Source: Diphasiastrum complanatum
Lineage: Eukaryota > Streptophyta > Lycopodiopsida > Lycopodiales > Lycopodiaceae
Direction of reading: 5' to 3'
NCBI GenBank assembly: GCA_029204225.1
Contig: CM055111.1
Span: forward strand, 48,349,594 to 48,413,593
Length of the DNA stretch: 64,000 nucleotides
The notes beneath the pieces are model-generated. The model was given only the letters and a program-made list of their open reading frames with translations, made no database searches and was not told the DNA's origin. The position numbers and the translations under genes were made by a program. Shown here in pieces: positions 9,427 to 20,768 of this stretch; within the stretch, counting starts at the first letter, position 1, and each line of letters begins with the position of its first letter.

Positions 9427-10755
9427 AGAACCGTCTTGGTCCTCTAAGACAAAGTCTAGAAAAATCTTGCGAAGGACGCTGCCTCTTTCCCAAGTGGCAT
9501 TCTCAACAGGCTGATCATTCCACTTAACCAGATATTCTCGGTATAGAGTATGACGAGTCTGCGTCTCTCTACTATCAAGAATCTCCTCTGGTTCATGTGG
9601 AGGTTGTTGAGGATCCAATGGGAGAACTAGAACACTGTCCCCTACCAGATTATCTGATCTGGTTAAGGCTTTTCGTAACTGACTTACATGAAAGACTGGA
9701 AAAACCTTACTGCTGTGTGGGAGTTCTAGTTCATAGGTGACCTCGCCTAGTCTCCTACTGATGGTAAAGGGACCACAATACCTTAGAGACAACTTAGCAC
9801 ACACTCCTGATTTGAGGGTTTTAGAGTCAACTGGGACTCTCAAGTAGACTTTCTCACCAGTGGAGAACTGCACATCCCGTCTGTGTGGATCTGCATAATG
9901 CCTGGCTCGATCCTGGGATTGTCTAATGCTACGCTTAGCATGTTCTATCATCTGGTTTAGGTCTTCTAAAAAGTTTCTGGGTGCTTCAACTTTTTCTTGT
10001 TTAAACCCTACAGCTGTGGGTGAGCGTGGCTGAAAACCGTACATCAGCATAAATGGGCTGTATCCCGTAGCTGAATGTTTGGTACTGTTGTAAGCAAACT
10101 CTAATATCGAGAGATACTCCTCCCAATTAGTCTGCCTCTTGCTGACGTATGCACGAAGCATATCCTCCAGCACTTGATTTACCCTTTCTGTTTGACCGTC
10201 CGTCTGTGGATGGTCGGTGGTACTCATATTAAGTTTAGTATGGAGATGATGGAATACTGCCCTCCAAAAATTTCCAGTAAACTTATTGTCCCGGTCGCTG
10301 ACTATGCCGGAAGGTAGACCGTACAATTTAAATAGCCCGTCTACAAACAACCTCGCTAACTCTGGAGCTCTAACGGTTGTTTTGGTCGGAATAAAATGAG
10401 CCATTTTGGTCAGACGGTCAACTGTGACCCATATAGCGTCATTACCCTTTTGGGTTTTAGGCAGGCCTACTATAAAACCCATGGAGATACTCTCCCATTT
10501 ACCAGCTGGTATTTCTAAGGGATGCAACAACCCTCCTGCCTTTAAACGCTCTGCTTTATTTACTTGACATTTCTGGCAACTGGTTACATACTGGTGGACG
10601 TCCTTTTTCATACTGGGCCAGAAAAATTGCCTACGAAGAAGCTCATAGGTCTTCTGTATGCCTGGGTGTCCCGCGCTAGGATTGTCATGACATTCATATA
10701 GGACCTGCTGCCTATAATCCTCTGAATTGGGGACACATACTCTGCAAGTACACAT
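9424..10755 (-). CDS. Chromovirus integrase with C-terminal chromodomain
   Basis: A 443-codon frame. It has an HHCC zinc finger (H23, H30, C60, C63: [12 protein letters not shown] to SCQKC), the integrase core, the GPF/SH3-like segment ([10 protein letters not shown]), and a chromodomain at about 391-440 ([17 protein letters not shown]). Integrase inserts the cDNA; the chromodomain directs it to chromatin marks. In the core, Asp154 (VSDRDNKF) and Glu190 (DGQTERVN) are spaced D-x35-E. The first catalytic Asp of the family motif MDFI is Gly93 here (SMGFIVGLP; codon 10477-10479). The frame is shifted by one base relative to the upstream gag-RT-RNase H frame and overlaps it by 44 bp. The usual form is a single polyprotein, so this is probably an indel near 10755-10790. 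The start codon given is only the first Met of the open frame. Confidence 0.9.
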   Translation of the reverse strand: MCTCRVCVPNSEDYRQQVLYECHDNPSAGHPGIQKTYELLRRQFFWPSMKKDVHQYVTSCQKCQVNKAERLKAGGLLHPLEIPAGKWESISMGFIVGLPKTQKGNDAIWVTVDRLTKMAHFIPTKTTVRAPELARLFVDGLFKLYGLPSGIVSDRDNKFTGNFWRAVFHHLHTKLNMSTTDHPQTDGQTERVNQVLEDMLRAYVSKRQTNWEEYLSILEFAYNSTKHSATGYSPFMLMYGFQPRSPTAVGFKQEKVEAPRNFLEDLNQMIEHAKRSIRQSQDRARHYADPHRRDVQFSTGEKVYLRVPVDSKTLKSGVCAKLSLRYCGPFTISRRLGEVTYELELPHSSKVFPVFHVSQLRKALTRSDNLVGDSVLVLPLDPQQPPHEPEEILDSRETQTRHTLYREYLVKWNDQPVENATWERGSVLRKIFLDFVLEDQDGS

Positions 10756-13700
10756 ACTGTTTCCATTTGAATCCTTGAGTCAACTGACCCTCAACCACAG
10801 GGGTTTGCTTGGGTAATACAGGCTCAGAATCCTCAACGTCATCTGACGACGTATACTCGGACTCATCATCATCCTCAACGGAAGCTGCCGTATTCTTGGA
10901 TGAACTGGCACCAGCCCCGGGAACTGGTTCTGGAGTCTGTAACTGTCTGTTCTGGACTGAGTTCCAGATAATAGAGAAGAATGCATCATGCTGGCATTTC
11001 CCTCTCAAGGACTCGAGTAACTCATTACGAATCTGAGTAAAACTCAGCTTGTTTACCATAGGCATTCTGCTAAGGGCATCTGCTACTGTATTGAATTTTC
11101 CACGCCTATATCTGATAGACATGTCAAACTCTTGCATCAACTCTGCCCAACGAGCTTTCCGACCTCTAAGCTCAAGTTGATTGCAAAGGTATCTGAGACT
11201 CTCATGGTCTGTCAGGACCTCAAAGTTGGCACCATACAAATAATGCCTCCAAGTCTTAAGGGCATGGACTATAGAAAAGAGTTCCTTTTCATAGGCACTG
11301 TACCTAGTCTGAGCTGGCTCGAGTTTTTTACTCTCGAACGCAACTGGTCGTCCACCCTGAGTTAGCACAGCGCCTACTGCAAAGTCGCTAGCATCTGTTT
11401 CGACCACAAATGGCTGATTGGGGTCGACGACTTTTAAGACTGGTGCTGTAGCTAAGGCTGTTTTGAGAGCATCAAAGCTCTCCTGTTGTGCGGACTCCCA
11501 AATGAACTCCTTTCCCTTCCCCTTAAGAAGATTTGTCATAGGGACTGCTATCTGAGCATATTCCTTGACAAATCGTCTGTAATATCCCGCCGGACCAAGA
11601 AAGATTTGAAGTTCCAAAATATTCTGAGGTCTCAGCCAACTGAGTATGGCTTTAACCTTATTTGGGTCCATCTTAATCCCATCTGAAGTGATAATGTGAC
11701 CCAAATATGCTACTTCTTCAACGAAGAATTCACACTTGGATTGTTTAGCATAAAGCTTATGCTTTCTGAGCAGTCGAAACACCTTTCTGAGGTGTTTTAG
11801 ATGCTCCTTCCTCGTTTTGCTGTAGACGAGGATGTCATCTAAAAATACGACTACAAACTTACCCAAGTATGGTCTGAGGACACTGTTCATCAAGGTCATA
11901 AAGGTAGCTGGAGCATTTGTGAGCCCAAATGGCATCACCTTAAACTCATAATGACCGTGACGAGTCCTAAAAGCTGTTTTCAAGACATCTTCCGATTTTA
12001 TACGGACTTGATGATATCCCGATCTGAGGTCTACTTTGTTGAAAAACTTAGCCCCGTCGAGTTGATCAAACAACTCGTCTGCCCGAGGCATAGGGTATTT
12101 ATTCTTAATTGTGACTTTATTGAGGGCTCTGTAATCTACGCAAAGACGCATAGACCCCTCTTTCTTTTTCACCAATAGGACTGGTGAGGCCCATGGTGAA
12201 CTACTGGTCTGAATTTGGCCTTTCCCAAGATAGTCTGTTAACTGCTTAGTTATTTCTTCATCCTCTGTTTGGCTGACCCGATACGGAGGTTTAGAAACAG
12301 GTGCTGTACCTGGTACTAGGTTTATTACATGATCTACCTCTCTGCTAGGTGGTAAACCATGTGGCAAATCTTCAGGAAAAACATCTTTAAATTTAGACAA
12401 TAAAGTTTCTAATTTACTGATTTTCTGCTGAATAGAACTGGAAATAGAAACTTCAGAAATAAACTGAAAGTCACATAAGAATACCTGATGGTCTTCGTCT
12501 CCGATTAGCTGACAGAGCTCTGAACTGCAGACCATAGGGCTGTTGGGAACATCATGCTCCCCATGCAACTGGATCTCTCGGCCTTTATGCTGAAAGCTGA
12601 GGGTGTTCTCCTGATAGTTTCTGTGGAGGGAAGATCCTAAACTGTAGAGCCAATCTCTCCCGAGAACAATGTCTTTTCGATCCAGGTGCATTATCTGAAA
12701 GTTTATTTCATCTTGGTACCCCTGAATACCAAGATTTAACTTACTTACCATAGTTTCCCATATTTTTTTATCTTCACCCTTAGCTAATGAAACTATGTAC
12801 CTATGCTGACTAGGTACTTCTGGTAGTTTAAGCTTTTTAACCAGGGTGTGGTTGATGAAATTATGGGTTGCCCCATCATCAACCATGACTCTTACTGACT
12901 GGTTACCAACTTTCCCATGCATACGTACTAGGTCATGCGGCCCAAAGCTGAAGGGTCTCGCTAGCATTGCAGAGGTCAGCTGGCAACAGTGTTCATGATC
13001 TTCATGATACACTTTGATCTCGGAAGCTGCCGAGTCACTGGGGAAACATACAGTCTGAACAAGATGAACTTGTTTTTTATCTTTTTTATCTTTTTTAGTG
13101 AAAGGCCCCTTGGGACACTGTCTGACTGTGTGTCCCTTGCCCATACACACAAAGCACAAACGTTCTTGTTTGGCTTTCTCAAAATCATCTAGTTTTAAGG
13201 GCTGTATGAGTGAAGGGCGTTTCTGAGGAGCTTCACCTTTAAATTTATCTTCTTTCTTTCTTTTTAAAAATTTCTTTTTATATTGAAAGTCTTTTTGAGG
13301 AAGCTGCTCAGAAAGTGGTTGCTGTCTCGCTCTCTTCCTACCCACTGAATCATCATAGATTTGAGCATATCTGAGAGCTTGCTCAAGGGTAGTAGGCGAG
13401 TTTCTCTGGACCTCTACTTTATATTCATCTTTGAGGCCACGGACAAACCCCCTGATTTTCTGATAGTCATCCATATTTTTAATCTTTAAAATTGCTTCTC
13501 GATACTGCGAGATGTATTGGATGAGGGATTTATCCATTACTGTTCTTTCCCAGGCTTCCCAGGCTCTATCCAGTTCATTTTCTGGTAGAAATTCTCTTAG
13601 GAAAGCTTCTTCAAAAGCTTTCCATGACCGGGGAGTCTGCCCAGTCTCCTGGAGATTTAACCACCACTTATAGGCCATAGGCCCTAAGGAAAGACTGGCC

Positions 13701-14188
13701 TCAATTGCTTGCAAATGGTCAGGGGTCTGTTTAAGAGCATGAATGTTCTTCCATTTGCTGAGGAAGGTTTGTAGAATATCTGCATTTCTATCCTTCTCTT
13801 CCCCATTAAAAGTAGGAGGCTTTAAATCTTTAAAAACACTGGGGTGGGACTGTAAAGTCCCACCCGAAACTGATGGAAGTGGAGAAGGGGATAACTGAGA
13901 AGTGGAGGGAAGGCTTCCTTTCGCGGAGCTCAAAATCAAGTTTTTGAGTTCAGCGAACGAGTCGTCCACACTGGACTTGAAATTGGCTAATGCCAGCTTC
14001 AGTTCATCCACTTCTGTTACCAATTGGAGGAACTGCTCCTTGGTAACCAGTTCGTCGAGTTCTTCGGCGAACTGTTCCTGTTCTTCTACTTCCATGGGTT
14101 CCTTCCCTTTTCTATAAGCCAAGGCTTCTGTTTCAAGTTCGTCGAAGCCTCTCTCCGGGGGTTGATCAGGTCCCTGAGGAGTGGTCAT
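10712..14188 (-). CDS. Chromovirus gag-protease-RT-RNase H polyprotein
   Basis: A 1158-codon frame starting [14 protein letters not shown]. Gag capsid is at about 110-290 ([38 protein letters not shown]), and a CCHC knuckle at 345-358 ([14 protein letters not shown]). The aspartic protease is at about 437 (VDDGATHNF, where the family usually has D-S-G). RT has [11 protein letters not shown] and the FLDD catalytic pair at Asp784/785. RNase H starts at Asp932 ([29 protein letters not shown]). It ends in an acidic linker and then an out-of-frame stop just as integrase begins in the next frame. It is uninterrupted across more than 3.4 kb, consistent with a young element. Confidence 0.93.
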   Translation of the reverse strand: MTTPQGPDQPPERGFDELETEALAYRKGKEPMEVEEQEQFAEELDELVTKEQFLQLVTEVDELKLALANFKSSVDDSFAELKNLILSSAKGSLPSTSQLSPSPLPSVSGGTLQSHPSVFKDLKPPTFNGEEKDRNADILQTFLSKWKNIHALKQTPDHLQAIEASLSLGPMAYKWWLNLQETGQTPRSWKAFEEAFLREFLPENELDRAWEAWERTVMDKSLIQYISQYREAILKIKNMDDYQKIRGFVRGLKDEYKVEVQRNSPTTLEQALRYAQIYDDSVGRKRARQQPLSEQLPQKDFQYKKKFLKRKKEDKFKGEAPQKRPSLIQPLKLDDFEKAKQERLCFVCMGKGHTVRQCPKGPFTKKDKKDKKQVHLVQTVCFPSDSAASEIKVYHEDHEHCCQLTSAMLARPFSFGPHDLVRMHGKVGNQSVRVMVDDGATHNFINHTLVKKLKLPEVPSQHRYIVSLAKGEDKKIWETMVSKLNLGIQGYQDEINFQIMHLDRKDIVLGRDWLYSLGSSLHRNYQENTLSFQHKGREIQLHGEHDVPNSPMVCSSELCQLIGDEDHQVFLCDFQFISEVSISSSIQQKISKLETLLSKFKDVFPEDLPHGLPPSREVDHVINLVPGTAPVSKPPYRVSQTEDEEITKQLTDYLGKGQIQTSSSPWASPVLLVKKKEGSMRLCVDYRALNKVTIKNKYPMPRADELFDQLDGAKFFNKVDLRSGYHQVRIKSEDVLKTAFRTRHGHYEFKVMPFGLTNAPATFMTLMNSVLRPYLGKFVVVFLDDILVYSKTRKEHLKHLRKVFRLLRKHKLYAKQSKCEFFVEEVAYLGHIITSDGIKMDPNKVKAILSWLRPQNILELQIFLGPAGYYRRFVKEYAQIAVPMTNLLKGKGKEFIWESAQQESFDALKTALATAPVLKVVDPNQPFVVETDASDFAVGAVLTQGGRPVAFESKKLEPAQTRYSAYEKELFSIVHALKTWRHYLYGANFEVLTDHESLRYLCNQLELRGRKARWAELMQEFDMSIRYRRGKFNTVADALSRMPMVNKLSFTQIRNELLESLRGKCQHDAFFSIIWNSVQNRQLQTPEPVPGAGASSSKNTAASVEDDDESEYTSSDDVEDSEPVLPKQTPVVEGQLTQGFKWKQYVYLQSMCPQFRGL

Positions 14189-14944
14189 CTTCGGAACTGA
14201 AAGAGAGCTACCTTAACTTCTGAAGGAAAAAAAGTCTAAAAGACTAATTTACAACTATACAAGGGAAAGGAAACTTAGCTCTTTCTGAGAACTGTACTTC
14301 CACAGAGAGAATACAGAAAAGCCCTTCTCAGCTTCTTTCTCAATCTGATTTGAGGTTGGAAAATGTGCAACAAGATCTGAAACTTTTGCTATCCCCCCTC
14401 GCTGGTCTGACAGCATCTCAATTTGTCCACATTTAGACTCAAAAATCCGCTTGAATCTCTGATTTGACCTCAGCTGGTGGGTCGCTGGTCTGTGACAAGC
14501 AAGTCTGAAGCTCAGACTTCTAGAAAACCTTTGAAATGCAAGGATAAATTCTAAAATTTATCCCCTACTGTCCAGCGCTGGACCTGCTGTAGAAATCCGC
14601 TTCAAATCTTGCTCAATTTGTCACTGATTTCCACTCAAAACTCAAGGAAGGAGGCTGCTCTGACAACGCTGGTCTGCATCAAACTTCCTGACTTGAAAAC
14701 GCTCCAAAATCCGGAATTTCCACTCCAAAATCGAAGTTTAAACCCTGATTGGCAGCGCTGGACCTGGCCTAGAAAGCTGATCCAAATTTTACTGTAAAAA
14801 CAAGTAATCCTACGGAGATTTCCACCATAGATAGCTGGTTCTCCAGCGCTGACCCTGCTCTATCTATCTTTGCATATTAACCATAGTTGCTATGCACTCT
14901 GATGGATTTCTGCCCTGCTGAAACTGAGCTCCCATAGAAGGAGA
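14189..14944 (-). other. Chromovirus 5' leader (packaging region)
   Basis: Non-coding 756 bases between primer site and gag. The motif CAGCGCTG recurs at about 14573, 14753 and 14843. The first copy lies in a perfect 14-bp palindrome GTCCAGCGCTGGAC (14570-14583). In many retroelements palindromes here act in RNA dimerisation; that role is inferred. Confidence 0.6.
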
Positions 14945-14958
14945 TGGCTCTGATACCA
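14945..14958 (-). promoter_or_regulatory. Primer-binding site, tRNA-iMet
   Basis: On the minus strand TGGTATCAGAGCCA starts one base inside the 5' LTR. It is complementary to the 3' end of plant initiator tRNA-Met, the usual primer of these elements. Confidence 0.92.
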
Positions 14959-14959
14959 G

Positions 14960-15317
14960 TGTAATAGATCCTAACACCACAGTAGGGCAAATACTAACTG
15001 ATCCACCCAACCTTGCCTACTCCCTGATATAGAGTAAGCCCCTCCTAGCCCAGTGTGAGGACTGGTAGCATGCTACTGCCAAGTGTCGGCCACGTGTCAC
15101 TGACGTGGCCGACTGCACGTCGGGACCCAACTGGGAGCCCTATCCTGCTGACAGGGTCCCTAGGCTGTGTTAGGCCCGCCATGGCTATGGACCGTGCTGG
15201 GGCACACTACTCACACTGTTTTGCCCTGTTGGTCATGTACACTGGACACGACCCTGACTGTGGTATCTGACCTATCTGTGTTCCCTAGGGTTCGGCACTG
15301 GTTACGAGCTCGTAACA
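14960..15317 (-). repeat. 5' LTR of chromovirus (right copy)
   Basis: 358 bp, partner of 9055-9412. It is followed by the target duplication ATGAT at 15318-15322 and then the resumed LINE1 ORF1. Confidence 0.95.
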
Positions 15318-15322
15318 ATGAT

Positions 15323-15454
15323 GACCTTACCTATATACAGGTTGAAGAAAGACATCAAGCATTCCAAACTGCCAAAGCTATTGGAAGACGAGTGATCTAT
15401 CAAGATGGAGCTGTTCGGTACCTCAATGGTACTACATCCGGAAACAGCCTATAG
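15323..15454 (+). pseudogene. LINE1 ORF1 protein, 3' part, ending at TAG
   Basis: Continues ORF1 after the inserted chromovirus: DLTYIQVEERHQAFQTAKAI, then RRVIYQDGAVRYL, ending NSL-TAG at 15452-15454. The same end in LINE3 reads VIYRDGQVRFL..SQC-TAG at 22135-22137. The TAG is in the same frame as the following ORF2, and a GC stem-loop starts 6 nt downstream. Confidence 0.8.
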
Positions 15455-18400
15455 GAAATTGGGGTCCCCGGGCTTGGGAGCATCCCGGGACCCCCTCCAC
15501 ACCACTTGCAGCTTGGAGTATGGAACTGCAACGACATACACTCACCATCCACGGTTGGAGATCTTACCGACTTTATCACAGATAGAGATATACTCTTCTT
15601 TATGGAGACACACGAGAGCCCAGAGCGAGGACTACCCACATTTGTAGGCTACAGATGGGATTCAGTTTACAGGACAGAGACGCGATCAACGAGTGGCAGA
15701 GGTTCAGGTGGAGTGGTATGTCTTTATCGGGAGTCATTACAATCAGCGATAGAGTTTATCCGACATGATGGACAGGCACGATACATATGGGTTCACATTA
15801 CTGGACGAGCTATTGGTTTGGATATGGATCTCTTCATTGCTGCCTGCTACTTTCCTCCAGAGTCTTCCTCCTTTGCGGACGGATCAGGTTCTCCCTATGC
15901 TGATCTTTCAGCAGACATTGTCAGATTCACAGATCGGGGTTATGTCCTTCTCACTGGCGACTTTAATGCCAGGACTGCTACCAGAAGGTGGATTTTCATG
16001 ACACGGATGACATCTTACGTACACGAGCTATTGATTGGGAGGACATTGGTATCACTAGGACCTCAGAGGACGAGATGGGCCCTATCACGAGCTATGGAGA
16101 GTACCTTTTACAGATGGGTGAAGCTCATGAGTTGGCCATTTATAATGGCTTAGCTTGTTGGCCACATTCTGGCAGATTCACTTGCCACCCACACAGTGGA
16201 GGACACAGTGTCGTCGACTATCTCATGGGGTCACCAGTTTTTATCCCACTCCTGTCCGATTTCCAGATTCTTCACACCACCCTATCCGATCACTCCTTTC
16301 TATCTTTCAGTATGGGCTCCATCCCGACCCTCCAACCACCCGTTACTCCACTCATCTCCCGCGCACCCAAGTACACTTTTGATCATTCCCACATCCAAAC
16401 ATACCAGGAGGCCGTCAACTCATTTCTTCGTTGTTTCCCACACCACGCACCGTTAGAAACACAAGCTACCTTCCTTACCACTTCACTCCATAATGCTGCA
16501 TCATCTTCCTTTTCCTCCAAGCCACATCGACGCCCACCCACTTCGTCACACCCCATCCGACCTCCCTGGTTTGACGCCGAATTTCATTTCCTTCATCTCC
16601 AAGTCACCCAAGCTAGACTTCATAACACACATTTTCTCCATGCAGCTCGTCGATCTCTCCATCACACCCTCCGCCGGAAGAAAGGAGTGTATGAAACCCC
16701 AAAAAGGGAAAAGCCTAGTCGATTCCCTTTGTAGTTCCTCAACTGGCGCCTTCTGGAGGGAATTCATTCCCCGTACCCCACCTCCCCCCCTCACTGACCT
16801 TCATACTTGGACTACATACGCCACTACCCTATATTCTGTACCCACAAACACACCCATCTCCATCTCTCCCCGGCCGACTACCTTCACGTTCTTCACCTCA
16901 GACATGGTCTTGACGGCCATTAAGAGACTGAAAACCCGTCGCACCTGGGATATTGATGACCTCGAATCCGAGCTTCTAATCCATGCTGCAGACACATTAT
17001 CGCCTACCCTAGCCACCTTGCTCAATCGAGCAGTTGTCTCCGGCTTCCCTTCCTCCTGGTGTACCAACATCATCCATCCTATTCACAAAACTGGTGACCC
17101 CATGGACCCTGGTAACTATCGCACCATTATGGTTGGGCACATCATTGCTAAGTTATACAGCAGCATCCTCCAGTCAGCAGTCAGTTCTGAGGCAGAGTCC
17201 AGGCGATTACATGCATTGGGCCAGGCGGGTTTCAGAGCACACTACTCCACTACAGATCATATCTTCACTCTTCGGGCCATTATTGAGGAAGCTAGACATA
17301 GGAAAGAGCGGGTCTACTGTTGTTTTGTTGACTTCAGGAAAGCCTTCGACTCTGTTCCACGTTCCCTCCTCATCCAACGGCTTCGTGATCTCGGCTTTTC
17401 TACTGACACGATCTTGGCAGTGATGGCACTATATGAGAGAGTCCTTGGTTGTTTTTGGAGTGACATCGGCATCTCAGATCATATCTGGAGCACTATTGGT
17501 GTTAAACAGGGTTGTTCTCTATCTCCAACCCTGTTTGGGCTATATATCGATGAGCTTGAGAGAGTCATTGAGGGATGTGGTGGCACAGGTTGCAGACTGG
17601 GGAGTATCTTGATTGCTATACTTTTATATGCAGATGACATGGTTCTCCTATCTTCTACCAGAGAGGGATTACAGCGACAGCTCGACAGCCTTCATGCTTT
17701 CTGCAGTAGATGGGGACTAGGGGTTAACATATTAAAAACCAAAGTTATGGTTTTCAACACATCGAGAGCTTTTATGCAGCGCCAAGAACTCATCTTCGAC
17801 AAGCAGCCCTTGGAGGTTGTATCTTCCTACACTTACCTTGGCGTACTCTTTACAGGCCCTATCTTTGGTATGCGATAGGCAGCTTCCGCCAGACTTGGGA
17901 AGGGCCACGCGTCACTTGTCCAGTTAGAGCGTTTCTGTTTCAGACGGTTTATCTGGGATGCCCCGAGTGAATGCCAGCTTTTTGACACTCTCGTTACACC
18001 CACAACCCTATATGCAGCAGAAGTATGGTGTACGGGTCTTACATCATTGGATTGGGCCCATATTTCACGACTGCAGGTTCTCATGTTATCCCGGATGATA
18101 CGGGCTAAGCCATCCGTCCCACATTAGATTATACTGACAAAGTTCGCGGTTCCACCCATACAACTATCCGCCATCTTCCAGCTTATCCTATATATCTAGC
18201 GTGTCATGTTGTTATCCACAGACGAGCAGAGATACATACAGATGGCACTCGCTTCATCACGACAACTTTATGACCAGGGACATCGACTATCATGGTTCTC
18301 TCAGGCCTCCCAGCTATTGGACACACTTGGCATATCTATCACAGACCTTCCATCAGGCACCCATGAGTACATCAGACGCTTTCTTTATAGAGTATATCTG

Positions 18401-18478
18401 AGACGGACATGGCAGGGGCAGCTCGGGGTCAAACCCGACTATTACAGGATACACTTTCTGGAGCTAGACACAACATGA
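15455..18478 (+). pseudogene. LINE1 ORF2: AP-like endonuclease plus reverse transcriptase
   Basis: It follows the ORF1 TAG in the same frame with no intervening in-frame ATG. The endonuclease shows GVWNC (catalytic Asn), METHE (catalytic Glu), LTGDFNA, VVDYLMGS and LSDHSFLSF. The RT shows QAGFR, FVDFRKAFDSV, GVKQGCSLSPTLF, LLYADDMVLLS, KTKVMVFN and YTYLGV. Frame slips at about 15985 and 16700, a TAG at 17876-17878 in FGMR-stop-AASARL, and a TAG at 18124-18126 inactivate it. The C-terminal zinc-knuckle part and 3' UTR are missing, and the frame ends where LINE2 begins. Known function: nicks target DNA and reverse-transcribes LINE RNA in place. Confidence 0.88.
15461..15494 (+). promoter_or_regulatory. 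GC-rich stem-loop after ORF1 stop, candidate readthrough element
   Basis: GGGGTCCCCGGG and CCCGGGACCCC can form an 11-bp stem with one bulged C and an 11-base loop. It starts 6 nt after TAG. A different sequence forming a similar stem occupies the same place in LINE3 (22144-22177). Role inferred. Confidence 0.5.
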
Positions 18479-20702
18479 CTTCCAGTTTTGCCACACTACC
18501 TCACCTCATGACTGTCTCACGGGCTTCGGTTTCTGTTGGGCCAGCGGAATCAGATGAGTTATTTGCTCTTGGACAGGCTGGGTTTAGACCCGGATACTCT
18601 ACCATTGATCATGCATTTGTCCTACGCTGCATCATAGAGGAGGCTCGACATCGGAGAGTATACTGCTTTGTGGATTTCCGCAAGGCCTTTGACTCAGTTC
18701 CACGGCACCTGCTACTTCAGCGCTTATCTTCACTTGGCTTCTCACAGGATATCATCATGGCTATCAGCGCCTTATATGAGAGGGTTTTAGCACGTTTCAG
18801 AGATGGCAGCAGCTGGTCGCCTTCTATCCAGAGCACAGTTGGAGTCAACTAGGGATGTCCACTCTCTCCCACTCTTTTTGTATTGTACATTGATGATCTA
18901 GAGCGGATCATCAAGGAGGAGGGGGGTCATGGATGTCCTCTTTCTGATGTTATTATTCCTATCCTACTGTATGCGGATGATGTGGCATTGATATCCTCTA
19001 CAGCCTCTGGATTACAGCGACATCTTGATGCTCTATATGGTTTTTGCTTAGTGTGAGGCTTGATGGTGAATATTGTTAAGACCAAAGTTATGGTGTTTAA
19101 CACAAATCGGCAACATATGAGAGATGACGCTTTTTATTATGATGCACAACAACTGGAGATTGTTACATCATACACCTATCTAGGTGTATTATTCACCGGC
19201 CCCTTACTCACTTTTCGCTCTACTGCTCTATATCGCCTACGTAAGGGGCATGCTGCCTTGGTACATATGGAGAGAGTGTGTACTACTTACCATATTCATG
19301 ATCCTACTACCAGAGACCACCTTTTCTCTACAATAGTCTCACCCGTGGCTATGCACTCGGCGGAGGTCTGGTGCCCAGGGATATCTCAGAGTACTTGGAG
19401 AGACATCACTCGTCTGCAGGTCACCATGTTAGGGAGGATGATTCGTGTGAAGCCGTCAGTTCCTCATGAGATTCTTTTAGCGGAGTTCGCCTCACTCCCC
19501 ATGGTGGTAGAGGCTATGTTTCAGATTGTTACCTTTCTACATCGACTTGAGACCATGGATACTCGCAGATACGTGAGGGCAGCGCTTACTTCTTCTCAGA
19601 CTATAGCTAGACAGCAGGCTAGGTCTTCTTGGTATGGTGATGTGGTGGCTTTCTTTCAGTCATGGGGCTTCTCGATGCTGGATCTCCCACAGGGAACTCA
19701 TACATTTATTAGACAACAACTGTATCGAAGATATTGTCACATAGTATGGGATCGTCCTGACCATGAGAGAGTCAAGTTTACCTTCTATGGCACACATATC
19801 TTACGCAGAGACAGTTTGGGACTCCATGTTAGACCTTTATATCTCTCTCTTCCTCTTTCTTTTGGGCTCCGATACAGATTGGGACAGTTACGAGTCTCTT
19901 CACATCAGCTTGCTATTGAGACAGGCAGATATTCAGGCATTTTGAGAGAGCATCGGATATGCCAGATATGCACATTGGGTGTAGTGGAGGATGAGTTTCA
20001 TTTTATCTTTATATGCCCTACATACTATGAGATACGTGGCCGATATCACTGTTTATATCGTGACACCCCTATTACCCTTAGTACATTTTTGGAGTATCAG
20101 GATCCCAGATGTGTCGGCCTTTTACTACGAGAGATGCTTATGTTGAGAGCCTCTTTGCTACCATCGGAGAGTATTACTGATTCTAGCCAACATCTCATTA
20201 CTAGCTTCTTTCAGAAGCGGAGCGTGATGACCTATCAGATGATGAGGCAGTCATACCGGTGAGGGCGAAGGCCCAACGTGCTCAGCCACCACCTCTTGCC
20301 AGATCTACGCATGCCTCTAGAGCTACCAGAGCTCCTCGATCACAGCCCACAGCTGCTATGGGTATTAGACGCTTTTTTCGAGATTGATATTTATCCTTTT
20401 ACTTTCCTCAGCAGAGCAGGTGGTTAAGCTCTTGCACCTGTACCCTCTTCAGAGCTGGAGGTTAAGCTCTTGTGTATCTGCTCTTTTTATGCATTTTATG
20501 ATTCTATATTGGCTATGTCTTTTCCTAGCTCGAGAGAGTTCTATTTTGTCTTTTCCATTTAGACTAGTGTTTTTTAGTATGTTGTCCGACATGGACAGTA
20601 ATCCTACGAGACATGTACTTATTCATTCTGTCTTATGTGCCCTTGGGCACTCAACAGACATTAATACATTTTCTTTCTTTCTTTCTTTCTCTCTCTCTCT
20701 CT
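18479..20702 (+). mobile_element. LINE2: 5'-truncated LINE joined to LINE1
   Basis: Begins inside the RT region (about 18479-18500) and runs through RT, C-terminal domain and 3' UTR. It ends at ATTAATACATTTTCTTTC followed by TTTC and CT repeats (about 20668-20702). It lies in the same orientation as LINE1 and LINE3. Confidence 0.82.
18500..20387 (+). pseudogene. LINE2 ORF2: RT and C-terminal zinc-knuckle region
   Basis: RT motifs: LGQAGFRPGYSTIDHA, CFVDFRKAFDSVPR, PILLYADDVALIS, IVKTKVMVFN and YTYLGVLFTG. The connection region is followed by a C-terminal knuckle (CQICTLGVVEDEFHFIFICP), typical of plant LINE RTs. It is open from 19060 to 20262. Stops: TAG at 18850-18852 in GVN-stop-GCPLSP, where the family has KQGC, and TGA just before 19060. 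After 20262 a shifted frame continues a basic tail to a TGA at 20385-20387. Not functional. Confidence 0.85.
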
Positions 20703-20768
20703 CACGGCTCTCCCTTGCGGCTGGCTATGGTTATGGCTTAGTGCGCCTCCCTCTCCCGTGCTCCATCC

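Larger units (their letters stand above)
9055..15317 (-). mobile_element. Ty3/gypsy chromovirus, near-intact, minus strand
   Basis: Complete LTR retrotransposon of 6263 bp with two 358-bp LTRs (TG..CA), a 5-bp target duplication ATGAT (9050-9054 and 15318-15322), a tRNA-iMet primer-binding site next to the 5' LTR, a polypurine tract next to the 3' LTR, and gag-protease-RT-RNase H-integrase-chromodomain coding. Direct comparison of the LTRs shows about three differences, all transitions, so insertion was recent. It inserted into LINE1 ORF1. A frame break between RNase H and integrase, and Gly in place of the first integrase Asp, suggest this copy is not autonomous. Confidence 0.95.
8250..18478 (+). 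mobile_element. LINE1: non-LTR retrotransposon, split by the gypsy element at 9055-15317
   Basis: It has ORF1 (8356-9054 and 15323-15454) and ORF2 (15455-18478) with endonuclease and reverse transcriptase. The 5' end abuts a (CT)n run. The 3' end is missing: at about 18478 the sequence jumps to the RT region of a second copy, LINE2. ORF1 is cut by the chromovirus, whose ATGAT target duplication flanks it. Frame slips (about 15985 and 16700) and stops (17876-17878, 18124-18126) make it inactive. Confidence 0.85.

Noticed and set aside
15167-15454. Open frame running from the LTR into LINE1 ORF1
   Set aside because: Only the part after 15322 is ORF1 sequence; the LTR part is open by chance.
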